64,000 nt of DNA from Fasciola hepatica (GCA_948099385.1 CANUEZ040000020.1:11301501-11365500); one strand, 5' to 3'; positions 13,101-25,600 are shown, counted from the first letter of the stretch. The notes: a model not told the origin generated them from the letters alone. A program made the numbers and translations.

Positions 13101-14289
13101 TGAAAGAAAACTGAAAACGCTTGGTGGTAGAGACGATAGGTTCGATTCATCATTGGTGATTTTAACCGGGATCCTCCCATTAGAGCGGGTATGGACAGAT
13201 GCTTTGTAGAGTGAAATGAGTCGGGAAATATAGCTTGCGTCAAATTTTACGATAGATAGAGAGGGAACGGCGGTAGAGCGGGGATTTGGGAGAACACGCC
13301 TGCGGCAGAGTAGATGGAAATAGCGGAATAGAAACTAGAGGCTTCAGCGATGTAAGAATATGAGGTCACCGGGTTTTTATCGGGTGACACAAAGTACCAA
13401 GTAACCGTTCCTGTTTTCGAGTGCCCCGATCGATGTGGAAATGAGAGTTCTATTGCTTTGTTAGGATGTCTCGAGGCTTTGGTTTCGTTATTGCAAAAAT
13501 GAGACTTCGTCAGGCCTCTGACTATATCAGGAAGACGTGTAGGTCAGACGAAGAGACACAAGCCTTCCGTTTGGTGACGAAGTCTTCTCCCCAAAGGTTT
13601 ATTCTACTGGGAATAAGCAAGTTTTAAGTCCCTATGATAGAAGTGTGTAACAGTGAGTCTGAGCATGCTGAGCTAGTTCCCCATTTTAAGGTAAGAGTGA
13701 TCGGCCGTCCGTCGGGTGTCAGCGGTTAGAAAAAACTGCTCCAATCTTGGATATGAATAATGTCGGGTAAAGGGTTCCAGTTTCAGTGAAGAGAACTGTT
13801 GGTCAGAGCCTCATGGCCTGGTGGATAAAGATAAAATGATGGATCACTTGCTATTATTTCGTGGTGGCTTTCTGAAAAATAATGCTAAACGTGTGGATAA
13901 ATATATGGTCCAGAATTTTGCCGTTTCCAGTGAAGGTTTGAACTTGTTTCACCCGTCCCTCAATAAAAATGTGCGAAACAAAGTCAGGTAGATTATGAGG
14001 TGCTACGAGTAAAGAATTGGATATTTAACTCCAAAGGAAGTCACTCGATATGATCTTTGCACTTGAGGGTAGAAGTGCTAGGAGATCAAAGGCCTCAGTC
14101 AAGTGAGACATCTCACTAGTAGTAGAGACGAGTGGACAGTAGCAAGCAATTTGTGTGCCAGTAGTTGACAGTTAAGCTGTGAGCCACAGAGAATCCGGGA
14201 CCAAGTCAAGTGTATTGCGTCCAATGGGAGACACAGAAAGGGCATGCTTCATCTACAACGCGAGTCAACCTCCAGGCCTGTCGATTTTA

Positions 14290-14470
14290 TTTGCCCAAAG
14301 AACTCTATACCTTTAAGCAGATTTTTTGCTTGCGGGATTGCTCCGTGATTCGGGTTTCACTGATAAGAATGATATCAGGACTTGAATTTACGGCGATTCA
14401 TTTTGGGCGGTTTTGTTTATTTGATATAAGACAAAAATCATTAAAATTAGGTGAGAGCCGTTCATGTGGA
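14290..14470 (-). pseudogene. CR1 endonuclease remnant
   Basis: In one minus-strand frame a degraded FNSRSIL-like block (FNDFCLIS) is followed by one TGA stop and then DIILISETRITE, the conserved DIILITESWLSE block of CR1 endonucleases, including its catalytic glutamate. The spacing matches the copy at 57.85-57.97 kb. The rest of the endonuclease is unrecognisable. Confidence 0.6.
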
Positions 14471-15676
14471 GATGGGGGGTCCATTTTCAGTGACGCGAGG
14501 GAGTTCAAAAGTGTTGTGAAGAACCGATCAGGTGGCAACGGACATGCTTTATCGGAGTGGGATGTGAATCGTGGTCGATTTGAGTGTCTAGGACTCAGAA
14601 GTGTAGTACTTTGGAGGAACCATTTGGGTAGCAATGCACTAAATTGTTCGATCCTTGGGCATGCACTGGTCAACTAGGCCAAAAAGACGAGATATGACCA
14701 GATCTCCATCTTTGAGGGGATTAACGAAATTGGTTCGTAAAACATTATCCATGAGGTCCGTAGGGCATTTGACGATGGGGCCAGATGTGTGGAGGGCTTC
14801 GTTCAGGAAAAATGATCCCCTGGCGTGGATAACTTACCTACTGGGCAGAACCAGTGTAAAGCTTGTAAGTAGACGCGGAGCAGGGCGGATGTAGGTGAGT
14901 TACCCGGGGATAGCGGATGTTGGTCTGGGGTGTGAAGGAAGTGGTTAGTTGTAAGAATGGCTTGAGTTTTGTCAGGAGTTTGGGTGATGGTAATTGGAAG
15001 GAAGGTTACGTCGAGAGAGAAAGCAGGGTACAGGCCCGATCCTCGAATTTACTTAGTATATTCAAGTGTTGCTTCAACTTTAGTCGGGGACTAGTGAAGA
15101 GGAACAGGGACAGGAGGCGAGGGCAATTTGGGGCTTCTATACTGGGGTTGGTGTCAAAGGGCCGAGGAAGGACATGGCTCAGAAAAGGAGATTGAATTTG
15201 GTACACCAAGTTTGATCAGATAAGAGAGAAAAGTAGGAGCTGAGAGCGAGGTGATAGAAGGTTTTGCGGCACAAGTATAGCTGTGGCGGTTGCTCCAACC
15301 CATGGGGCCAATGGAGTCAGGTACAGCTGAGCAGTAGGTCTGCCGGTCGACTCCCGTAGGGGCCGAGTCCAGGCTCTCAGGAAATTTTGATAGAGCGTGA
15401 GGACTTTTGTGAGGTGATCAGCTGACCAAAAGCGGGCCTAAGAGGATTTACAGGTGTACATGTGGAAGGTACAGGACAGCACTCCTGGAGGCACTAGAGC
15501 GTGGTCGATCTAGGCTTGCCTCCAGTGGGTGGTCTTTTGTGTCATTTGAAAGAGAACTGCAGGTAACACCTGGTGACAGCAGCTCGGTGGCCCCGTGGAA
15601 ACTAGTGCCGTGGAGGTTGGCGGCATACCAATATCCTGTTTAGACTTTGGGGCTGATGTCAATGATTGTAGGTTCG

Positions 15677-16850
15677 TTAGTAGTGTAGCGTTATCGGACG
15701 GCTGATTATACTGCAAGAAAGGGCTAACAAGGGAGACTCGAGAAAAGGGCTTTTGTGAGGGAGTGGGACCCGGGATGAAGGCTTGGTTGGGTTCAGGCCA
15801 ACAGTTTGCAGGTACAAAGTATGGAGTGCTGGGTCCGTATGTGGCATCTTGCTTGTGAGGCTCTGAGTGGGCCTTGCATCAAGGCCAGCAGGGTCAGTGA
15901 GCATGGGTAAGGCAGAGTGTCTTTCGGGAGTTCGAGGTATTTCCGGCTGAATGGGTGTTTTCTCGAGGAGTATCTTGATATTCCTAAAAGGTTTGGTGGT
16001 AGCTATTGCCAGTCTGCTCTCAGTGAAATCTGTAGATGTGAAGTCGTCCATAAATTGAAGTAGCGAGAAGAAATGAGAGGGCTGGGAGGTTTTGCTCAGC
16101 TTGGCTGACAGGCAAATACGGTGAGCAATATTGCATGAATAGTGCACATTGTGTTTGACTAGAGAAAGGGGTAGGTGGTGTGGGAATTTAAAACAACAAC
16201 TTTCTTGGAATCAGTAATGCTTCGGTATGTAACAGCCGTAAAAGAGACGAGATGTCCGGCCGAAGCTAATTCTTGGGGGATGTGTTGGTCACGATTCAGT
16301 GAAGGTAATGAAAGAGGACTTTTAAAGGATTTCGTCGACCAGGCCCACCGCCTTTTGATTTCGACGATACTATGTTTGAGGTCATTTGAACCACTGGAAG
16401 ATAGGTTACTGATACTAACAAGAGAGACGGATCAGAATTCGATTTCTGGGAGGGATTGTGTACGTTAGTATTTGCCAATTTGGGCAGTTCGGTTTCTTCG
16501 AGAACTGCTTATGGACCGTATTGCACGGTAGCAAAGAATGTAGGCTAAGCCACCGAAGGCGACGAAGGTAATAAAAGTTCATTCAGTAGGTCAGAGGGAA
16601 GGCTGTTGGTTCTTACAGACGACGAATGTACGAGAGAGCTGAGTAAAAACACTTCGTGGTGTGAATTGAAAAATAGGGGATCGAAACAGGAATATACTGT
16701 TTTGGCTAGACTCGAAGGAGCTGAGGTGTAGTGAGCTAGTAAAATTTCGGCGGACTGTGAAAAGAGATAGCATTCTTGCAGGAAGCTGTGCAGGTTGTGC
16801 TACCTTATGGGTCCCAAAACAATTTAGGATAGAGATATATTTCATATACA
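15677..16850 (-). pseudogene. CR1 ORF1 remnant
   Basis: The frame at 15,677-16,147 has FMDDFTSTDF...FRNIKILLEKTPIQPEI, which parallels FADDLSAKEF...YKNIKIAENKTPLQREI in the intact ORF1 at 56,172-57,464. It is followed by a proline/serine/threonine-rich stretch, as in that ORF1. The frame at 16,591-16,845 may be the preceding RNA-binding-like block. ORF1 products of CR1 elements are RNA-binding chaperones; this copy is broken. Confidence 0.55.
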
Positions 16851-19350
16851 GGATAGACTGAGTGAGTGGGCTCAGAGTGGTATGAAATAGGTGACGACGG
16901 AATAGATTTATGGATAATCAAAAGCAAGTGGAAAACCGCCAGCTAATGCCGAAACTTTGGAGAATGAGCCCGCGGGTGCATAGCAAGAATGTTGCAGAAG
17001 CAGGGTCGCAGGAGGTAGGATATAGATGCAATAGCTAAACTATATCTTGACAAGAATCGAGGAGAATTTATCATAGAGATTCCCGAAGATTGTTAATGGA
17101 TCTAGCTGAGGCTAAGAATGTCTACGAAAATACGCAATCAAACGGGTGGTAATAACTCACGAACGCACCGTGATGCGTCGCAGATTCCACGCCAGCAGGT
17201 TACTCCCTTGGGTTAGGAGCTGGTATATACCAGAATAAACAGTTATGCTGCCGATCAATGGTAGGAGCAAAGAAAACGATAAACCTGAATTTCACGTCCA
17301 GATGACCTCGACCTGCTTCAGCAGTACAATAGATTCCCCCTCGGTAGTGACTTTAGAGGAAGCTGAAAAGCTAATGAAAAAGCTGTTTCAAGTAGGCCGT
17401 GCATGGTTACCGTAGTCCTCTTCGATATTTATTTTTTCTCCTGCTTCCATCATTTTCCCCCAAATATTGTACCTCGCAACCCCACCTCCATCCAGTTTAT
17501 CATTTATTTTATCAACTTTCTGCTCATTGGACTTAGCATTCGTCTTTCTTCGTAACATTTCTTAGCACACTGCCCTCAGCTCGCGGGACATCAAAAGTAA
17601 GTTGCCATCTGCGAGGATCAAACGAACGTTGCCCTACATTGCACTCCTAGTGCGTAGACTGGGAAAATGGAAGTCTGTGCAAGCGAGAATAGGCACCAAT
17701 ACAATACCATCTTGTCTGGTCGAGTTTACTGACAGGAGTGTCAAAGATATGCCGCCAGCTGTGGCTGTCGTGACATCTCGCAACACCAAGGGCCGATACC
17801 ACAAGCGAACCGGACTGACACAGAGGAGAGCAGGTCGGACTTATGGATAAACTTGTAACGGAATTGCGGTAAGGTCCACAAGGACAACAGAAATACCCTC
17901 TCGGCCCTCTAGATAATATACCGACAGCGAGAGACAATCGAATAAAGTAGTCGGGAATAATGGTCATTCAGGATTTGCTGGAGGATGGAAATCGGAAATG
18001 GTGTATTCTGGTGGAGAATGATGTGACCTTCGGGGACTTTAGGTTCCTCAGTGCCTCAGTGTGAACGGATTGTAAGGTATCAGCTGTCTTAGTTAACCAA
18101 ACATCTTCACACCTCACAGTGATAAACATCTGCAAAATCCTTGCCGCAATCTGGGGAGTAGCGGCTAGCGCCGAGAGAAGTTTGAAAGAAGGATACCTGT
18201 CAGCACAGGCAGATGCGGTGGTTTTGTATATAGATGCCAGCTGCATCAGAAACAAACGGATCAAACTCTCCAAAGCCCCTTGGCAGCTCATCGCGTCAAT
18301 AGTTGCCGTAGCTGAAACATGGATTTCTGGGGGACTTCCAGTGCCAGAGCTACTGAATATTGATTCGTTGATTTGGAAACAGCATGGAAAATACGTTTGC
18401 TGTGGAGGGGGTAGCCATCCCCATTGCTCCAGGTAAAACCTTGAATTTAGGGCCAGGGTGTGCACTCAGAATGCCTAGCAGTGCTCAGCCACGGTCACAT
18501 CACAAGGCACCGAATACTAACCGCGACGAGGATGTTTGCCTGACACAGACTCAAACTAAACTAGCTAATGACACACGTAAAGCTCATAGCCGGTGGTTTC
18601 AGTGTACTGCACTCTGGCTAGACGGCTAGAGTCCGCACGCCGGGGCTGGAGTAGATCTACTTGGACCGGCTGCGTGAAAAGTTGCTGCATCGATATCTTG
18701 GGGAATACGATCGATAGAGGTTTGGGTGCTGCCGTTCCTGCTGGATCTCGCGACAGTCTAATAAATGATGTATCTGACCCACCATTCTCTGGACCGTTAG
18801 CAGGAGAGACCAAGTGCCAAAATCACCTTGTGCATGAAGCCGCCCAAGGTAGCCTCAAGGCTGGTTAGGAATATTATCAGTAAATATTTAGAGAAAGATT
18901 CGCGCCGGCCTGGCGAAACTGAAGTGGGATGCTGTAGACAGGGTACTGTCGAAGAAAGCTGGAATGAAGAACGTATCGGTAAATGACCTACTGAACGAGT
19001 TGACACCATTGGAACGAAGAAGCAGAGAGGGCAATCCACGGTGTTGGAGAGTTGCAGTAGCTGTCTCTATCGAATACGGACTTTGTAGCTGGATTAAACC
19101 CGTTGGATTGCTTGAACTCGTTAAACAAATCTCTAAAATAAGACGAACAGCCTTCTGCGAACTCCTGAGCCAGAGCATGTGCCAAGTTAGCCAAATTTTG
19201 GACACCGGCTGGGAGAGCATCAGTGAAGACAGTCATCGCTATGTGCTTCTGGCGCCAGCGGCAAAACGCCGTGGTGGGAAAGGAGCCATTTTTGCCGCGA
19301 GCATTGGCCAGAATAACAGAAGGATGGTGGCCATTATCGGGAACATGCAC
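16851..19350. other. No supported gene; possible decayed 5' part of a BEL element
   Basis: Open frames up to 165 codons exist on both strands (17,968-18,465 minus, 18,964-19,374 plus), but none shows a domain I recognise and they overlap each other on opposite strands. Because a BEL/Pao integrase remnant begins directly downstream on the plus strand, the right part may be its degraded pol. I cannot point to RT or RNase H motifs. Confidence 0.3.
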
Positions 19351-19369
19351 CAAGCTTTTTTGGCTGTCT

Positions 19370-20130
19370 TGTGATTAAGATGCGTACGACCACCGAGAAG
19401 ATATACGGTTGTATAATGACCTGCCTGCAGACAAGGGCGTTTTACAAACACCGAACTGTTTCCGACGGCGGTAAAGATTTTTGTCTGCGAAAGGGATAAA
19501 CATGAAGACTTCTGTTCCGATCTTGGAAGGGGATTCGTTGGGGCCCAGAAGGAAATTAGGAATTGGTGGCGACCTCGAACTAAAGACGGGACTCTGAATA
19601 GAACTTAAGGCAGAGCAGTGTACCGACACCTCATCTTCCGGCACTCAAGCTACCATAAAGATGTATGGGAGGGAAAAATACGTTCAGCAAATTGGTTGGT
19701 GGTCTTGATAAAACAACATCCGAATGGTGAGGCTTTGAGTACGCCATCCACTGAAGTGGAAAGAATTCTGAAAAACAGACCCTTGATAACGATTGCTTCC
19801 AACGAAATCAATCCGATCTCCTACTACAAAATACTTATCATACGGGGACATAACGAGGGCGGGGATTTGCTAACCGTGGCGGGGCGCTCTTATCTCCTGG
19901 TTTCAAAACGGGTCAGCCATCTTGTGTAAGAGATATGGATACACTGGACTCGAGAATACTTACGGTATCTCCAGCACAGACAAAAGTGAATTGAAAGAAG
20001 GGGCCATTTAGATTAGGCGACTCGATACTCCTAACTAAGGAACAAACATAGCGATAAATATCCAACAGCAGTTATCGAAGTGTGCTTTGCTAACCGCAAC
20101 GGCCCGTGCATAGAGAGTCACTGGAAACAA
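19370..20130 (+). pseudogene. BEL/Pao integrase and C-terminal domain remnant
   Basis: Plus-strand frames carry, in order: KIYGCIMTCLQTRA (the integrase strand usually read as YGCIFTCL-x-TRAVH), DLGRGFVGAQKEIRN (normally DNGTNFVGA-KEL; the Asn and Thr are lost but the Asp is kept), DVWEGKIRSA (normally GVWERLIRSV, with the catalytic Glu), EVERILKNRPL, and then TREYLRYLQHRQK, typical of the BEL-specific C-terminal domain (DUF5641). Stops and frameshifts lie between the blocks. It is the opposite strand to, and much older than, the BEL element at 37.9-43.7 kb. Confidence 0.75.
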
Positions 20131-20149
20131 GGAATGGTGACTATAATCC

Positions 20150-21080
20150 AGACATCAAGAGATTGTGTCTGCTCGAGAATGACAATCGAACAAACTGGGC
20201 CAGTAACTCGGAACTCAGTGATATACTATAGCTCTCAACACCGTCTAATCCTTGCACTCTCCTGTACATCAACATGTTCATGTCATTTACACTCGAACAC
20301 ACAAGTCCACCCACGCGTGGTAACCTATTCTTGTTATGAGTTGTTTCTCCCTTTAGTGCCGAATTCCACTATACAGCGGTCATTTCCAAATTCCAAGGAA
20401 TGCCTGCCATTTACGAGGACGGTTATACCCACTGGGATTATGTCCTCAACGCTCCCAGTCACACTCATTCGCTCAGTTATCCGCGCGTACACATACCTCA
20501 ACACTTGTTTGTTCTAAATTTTGTGTACTCAGAAAACCCGAACAAGTTTTCCGCTTACGCCTGCCTCAAAACCCGTTATAAGACTCTTGACGACTATGAA
20601 TTGTCGACTGGAAGAAGACGGCAAATGGTTCCCAAGGAACTAAGGCTTTGTTCCTACCAGTCAACTGTTGGTGGCTCCATCTAGCAAACAGAAGGGTAGA
20701 TTCCACCCTCCGTTGTCGGGAGCTTTCTGCATTGACATCAGGGTCTATTTAGGTGGAAAGTATCAGAACCTAACTGCTAAACATTCGACAGTGCCAGGTT
20801 TGAACGGCTTTTGGTGAAGTTTTTAAATATGAGGTACCAATAGTCCCCCAAATTCACCATAATACTCTGGGCTTATTACGGTTTTGTATCCATTTATTTG
20901 CTTGTCCCGCCCATAAATCAGTTCACTGACGATTGTTTCATCACATCAGCGCGCTCTAACCTCTTTGAAAGTGATTCGTTTCTGTCCGGGTCTCAAATCA
21001 CCGTGACTTTGACCCCGGTCTTCTGGTTCAAGTGACCTCATAAGAGTTTTTCATGTGTTTGTAAGGTTGTCCAATTTATA
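20150..21080. other. No gene identified
   Basis: No open frame here shows a recognisable domain. The right side may be the upstream RT region of the LINE remnant that starts near 21,080. Confidence 0.3.
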
Positions 21081-21620
21081 ACCCAGAATTTTAGAGACGA
21101 GGAATCAATCTTTTCTTGAATTTTGGTTCCGTACTTTGCTAGGCATTGCTCAGATGTACTTTGCAACCTGGCATCCGCCCCTAAACTGCGCAGCTTTATT
21201 CTTGCGGATGACGCATGAGTTGTGGAATCCTAGTGTAAGGGCAATGCAGACAAGGATTCCAAAACCGTTCTGAGCTGGGCTCGAAAGAGGGTTTCTATGG
21301 TGGATGCTGGAGAAAGCCATTTTTAGGACAGCTGGAGGCTTAACGGTAAACCTTGGTCAGGAGAAACAGAAGCAATTACTAGGTTTGAAGAACTCGGGAC
21401 TTCCGTGAACAGTGATTTTAAGCAGCAAAACCGGTACAGTGCTGCCACACAAAAGGCTCGTGGTGACCTTCTCGGGCTGCTGTCAGCACCTTTGAGTTAG
21501 AGGCCAGAAATATTTGTCCCAATTTATACAGTGGTAGAGTAGTTTCATCCAGGCTTGGCCACCTTTTTACAGAATGGACACTGCCTGTTCAAGAAAGTTC
21601 AACCTTTCGGGACATGAGGG
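21080..21620 (+). pseudogene. LINE reverse transcriptase remnant (CR1/jockey-like)
   Basis: One largely continuous plus-strand frame contains FILADDA (catalytic FADD-type box, about 21,194-21,214), then SKTVLSWARKRVSM (normally LQ-DL-x-L-x-SWARKWQM), EELGTSVNSDFKQQN (normally KDLGV-x-V-x-SDFK), ATQKARGDLLGLL, and a degraded VRPHLEY-like block, FHPGLATF. This is the palm-to-thumb part of a LINE RT, of a different family from the CR1 copies at 46 and 59 kb. There are three or more stops. Confidence 0.6.
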
Positions 21621-22860
21621 GCGGCTGGGCGAGAGGGGGCGGGGGTAAGACGAGCACATAGATTGTGCGATCTGGAACCTCTCACTTCAGGAAGAAGCTT
21701 GAGGTCGACGAATTCTGGGAAGAGTTTTAGTCAATCTTTGCTAGTCCAGGAGCTCAAACCGGAGCAGGTAGAGACGATGTCCCACTTCAGTCTATCCCCA
21801 GGGTCAGTATCAAGCCTTAGGTAGGCTCTCAAACTAAGAAGCAAAAATATTTCAAAAGGCGAGTTGGAGCCGCTTTTCTAACCCCCGGTGCCTCTGCGGA
21901 CACCCTTCTAAGAAGTGAACTCATAAGCTTCAGTAGTGGCATCTCCGAACTTCAGAAAGAAAAGAAAACCTTCCATCTGTTGACCAAACCCCAAATCTAG
22001 GGTGAGGCCGTGCTGGGAAAATGAAGAAACGTGGTGCTTAGGAGCATCCCTGAACCAGATATGACAGATGAAAAAACAAAGAAAAGGAGCTGTAAGTTTT
22101 AAGGTAGTTAATCTCCCGAGGATGGCCGGTAAGCCTGGCCACATAGCAATTGATGAAGGTAATATTGGCAATGGTTTGTTTCTCGCAGTTGGACGGGATT
22201 TGTAAAGCTAGCGTGTCCAGATTTTTGAGGTTATGAATATCTTCTGAGAAGAGGAAATTATTTGAATATTAATTTAAGCAGAGTAAAATAAAAATTAAAG
22301 TCGTATTTGTTAGTTTTAACGTCAATTCAACGTCAGTTGACTGACTACTATTTGGTGAATCTCTCCCTAACGTTTTCGATATGGAACGTTCAGATATCCA
22401 GTGGGGGCGTCCATGTGTTTTTATGTACGCCTTCAACCTTCTTTGGGCCAACCAGAATTAATTTTTACACAATTATCATATATTCTGCATGTTTCACACT
22501 CTAATAAAGCTTTTTTAGAGGTTTCACGCACACAATACCTAATTTCCGAAATCGAAACTGGTTTCTATCAAGCGCTCTGAGCGCACCCATTTGGGCTCAT
22601 CCAAAAGCGGCCCAGATTTATTATACTGTTATAGGCATGTGTGAATCCTACTTCCAGATTTTGTGAATATTTCGTGCTACGGAATAATGTTATACTCATT
22701 GATCACGCCTTGAGCATGTGCCTTGATCATGATCAAAAAGTATGCCACTATTGTTCCTAAAAATGCATGTCATGGTGTGTCAGCTGAACGACATTAGAAA
22801 CAAATTTCATTTGCCTGGTTTGTTCAAAGTATTTTCTGCATCGAATTACACACCGAGTTG
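21621..22860. other. No gene identified
   Basis: Open frames are short and without recognised motifs. The left edge may continue the C-terminus of the LINE remnant upstream. Confidence 0.3.
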
Positions 22861-24093
22861 AGGGCCATCATGCAGAAATACGGTGGAGTAGAAGACGTGA
22901 TAAGAAGTGCTTCATGGGTATAACCCGCGAAATATTCTGATATTGATTAGAAGGCGCTTCAAGTGATCTCATTTTGATGTCCTTCTGCAGTTCACCAATT
23001 TCCACGAAACCATGACTCCAGATGACAGTGATTCGGTAAATACCAACCAAGGGAGATAGGAATACTCTCGCAGCGTATTGAGCTGCCGGGTAATTCAAAA
23101 AGTTCTTTTTCGGCCGACGTTCATAAAAATCCAGACAAATACACTAACTTGAAAAAAAATCGAAAAAAGTGATAGTCTGGAAGTGTTCCAGCGGTTTTTA
23201 GTTGGTTAACGATGTAAAGTTCGTCAAAAACCTAGACCAGCTTCTTAAGTCCTGTCTTCCTTGATGTGAGGGTTGATAATATGGATTACTTTTAACACTA
23301 TTAGGAGTTCGTCTGCCTCCTTAAACGCCGGTGGGTAGTCGATAAGGAGAAATTGGACCGCAAGCTAGTCTTATAAATTGGGACATCCACGGATAAACTG
23401 CTTTGTAGTAATAAGTACCGGAAGTCTGTGGGTATTCTGAGTTGTGATGATGAACCGCGAGTCTGATGTTTATTCTAGTTATGGAAGAAAAATAGACTAT
23501 TCTTAGCATCCCTTTGCAAACGGGATCCATGTGTGAAGGATTGTAGCGTTGCTTGTAGTTCAGGGTTGTGGTGTAACCCGATAATTGCTTTGTGAATGTT
23601 TGTTGTGCTTTCTCAATAGATATTCGGTCACACTGCGGCAAGTAGGAACAACCTACTGGTCCTCAAAGCAAAAGTGGTCTATCATGGCTCTTGTAGACAC
23701 TGAGTTTACTTTTCTGTGATAGAAATGTTCTATGAAGTATTCCAATCAATCTTCGGCCTCCTGAAACTTGAATGGTTGCACCTTCCCAGAGGTCATAAAA
23801 TCTAGAATGTTGAAGACCCAAATCTCGTATTGATGAATTGTTGGCAATTATTTGATCATCTATGCTGAGCAGACCTGGTGGGACAAAGCATCTTTAAGTT
23901 AGAATACTACCATTTTCGGCAGAAAACTCCATTGGACTGGCAGTACCCCAGGGGCCTATTTAAGTGAGATCTTGCAACATGTTACCAATGGTTGTGTTCA
24001 AAGAAAGGAGGACGAAGACATACAAAAGCTTCACGTCATCAGCAAAAAATGGATTTCATGGTGGATTGCGCCAAAAGCATCGCCTACATATAT
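22860..24093 (-). pseudogene. CR1 RT C-terminal half, left part of a split element
   Basis: Read right to left on the minus strand: IYVGDAFGAIHHEIHF (normally LLYINDIF...), PFFADDVKLLYVF (catalytic FADD, about 24,020-24,060), PMEFSAEN, FVPPGLLSIDD, SSIRDLGLQHS, and at 23,580-23,641 CDRISIEKAQQTFTKQLSGY, the C-terminal block IIIECIQRRFTKQLIGW of the younger copy. Frames shift repeatedly. The upstream half of the same RT reappears at 25.37 kb beyond a 1.1 kb repeat, so the repeat split this element. Confidence 0.7.
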
Positions 24094-25241
24094 TAGAAGC
24101 TACCAGCCTCCGTCTAGAGATCCCTAATAGACTAGCCCACTAGCCAAACGATAAACAATTGTTCAGATAACAAAATGTTCATTTTTCTGGTTTTCAATAG
24201 AAACGATAACCATAACCCATAGCTGGAACACTCTCCAGACTGCAGCACTCCTGATCTCTTTCAGATAGCATTGGTTACTTGGGCAGCCATCGGCCAACTC
24301 GAAGTTAATCCCGGATTACCGTAAGGACTAGACGATTTGGTCAATGGTTTAGACCTATACTCTCGCCTGTTGACGTTATATGGGGCACCTTACACGGAGT
24401 AACAAACCCTCACGAAAGTCTCACCGGATCGCAGAGTTGATTCCTGACACCAACCATCAACCCACAGCCGCTCAACGTCTATTCCTAATAATCCATTCCA
24501 ACGGTTCAGTTCTTTCCGCGTTGCAGTACTAAACCAATGACCAGAACCCAGCCCTCGTTGCTGTCCACTTCGTCAAACCAGCCCCTTTTTATCTGCTGCC
24601 CTTAACATTCTACCTGCCGTCATCTGCAACCAGGGTCTTTATGAAACAGAATACCTGCCATCTGCAGCCAACCAGAATTTGACTGACAATTTTTTATCAC
24701 ATATACAGAAACATTTCTCCTTTACACCCTTCCAACTTCTGCCTAGCTGCACCAGTAGAGTTTGTCTCCACTAATCTATTTCTTTGAGGGCTATTCTTTG
24801 AATGTCCGTTATGCATCCATACACCGTTCGTGCTCTTCAAAAGTTCACCGAAATCCTCGTGAAGCTCTTTGCTTTCAAGTGAATTTCCATATGACACTTA
24901 GATCGCCTGCACAAAAGGTCCGTTTTATTAACACCTATGACTCACTAGCATTTACTTCACATGCTTCCCCCACAATTAATTACCCAATGCTGGATCAGTG
25001 TTCTATATTTCGCTGGCATCTCTGACTGCGCGTAGAAAGCCCGATGCTTGCTCTACTTTTAATCTTGTTTTTTGGCACCTCCTCCGCCCGGTTACTCGTT
25101 GTTGACCGTCCGCTTATTGCTGACTTTGGCAATCCCACATTCGTCCGGCTATCCAAGCTGCCCTCACCGAATTCAAAACCGAATTGCGATTCCCGCTTCA
25201 ACCCTTACTACTTTATTTCACTCAAACACTACATTACTTTA
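24094..25241 (+). repeat. 1.1 kb dispersed repeat, copy 1
   Basis: The whole block from AGAAGCTACCAG to ACACTACATTACTTTA matches 62,219-63,340 in the same orientation, with scattered substitutions and small indels (roughly 85-90% by eye). It is pyrimidine-rich and has no recognised protein domain. No terminal inverted repeats or LTR-like TG/CA ends are visible. It sits between two halves of an old minus-strand CR1 RT, so it is an insertion. It could be the 3' end of a CR1 family, since the other copy lies downstream of a CR1 ORF2. That link is inference. Confidence 0.8.
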
Positions 25242-25369
25242 CTGGTGTATTTCCGTGGCTGTGTGATTCACAAATTTAGAAAATGTGAATACCTCACATT
25301 GACATATACTCCTGTATTCTCTGATCTTGCCTAGTGCACGTGTATTGACCGCGGTCAAGAAATATACAG

Positions 25370-25600
25370 TTCAATTACAATTCGATTCGAGTACTTGTCC
25401 TAGAATGAATTCCTGAATGACTCTGCCGGTTACTGTTTTCGGTACATGCATGGTGCCATTTACGTCTGGCACCTGGTAGTGTGAGCACAAATGAAGAGAC
25501 AACCACAAGACAAAGGTTCAGCAGTCCGGTAGGTTTTACTCTAGCTAGAAGTCAAGAGTCAGAAGCCCGGCCGAAAACTTTGGTCATACTGCGAAAAATT
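25370..25600 (-). pseudogene. CR1 RT palm, right part of the split element
   Basis: The minus-strand frame reads KTVTGRVIQEFILGQVL, matching KPVTSGVIQGSVLGPLL of intact CR1 RT. In an undisturbed element the next residues would be the LLYIND-to-FADD stretch, which is found at 24,020-24,093 instead. The 25,242-25,370 interval is unassigned and could belong to either the repeat or the LINE. Confidence 0.65.

Larger units (their letters stand above)
10870..16850 (-). mobile_element. Decayed CR1-type LINE, possibly near full length
   Basis: On the minus strand the parts of a CR1 element appear in the correct order from right to left: ORF1-like sequence (15.7-16.85 kb), endonuclease (about 14.3-14.5 kb), reverse transcriptase (12.2-13.1 kb) and then a pyrimidine-rich, non-coding block (10.87-12.1 kb) that would be the 3' UTR. 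Each part aligns by eye with the younger CR1 at 56.2-60.7 kb but is full of stops and frameshifts. The ends are approximate. Confidence 0.65.

Noticed and set aside
17968..18465. 165-codon minus-strand frame overlapping a 105-codon plus-strand frame
   Set aside because: Mutually overlapping frames without motifs; neither can be preferred.
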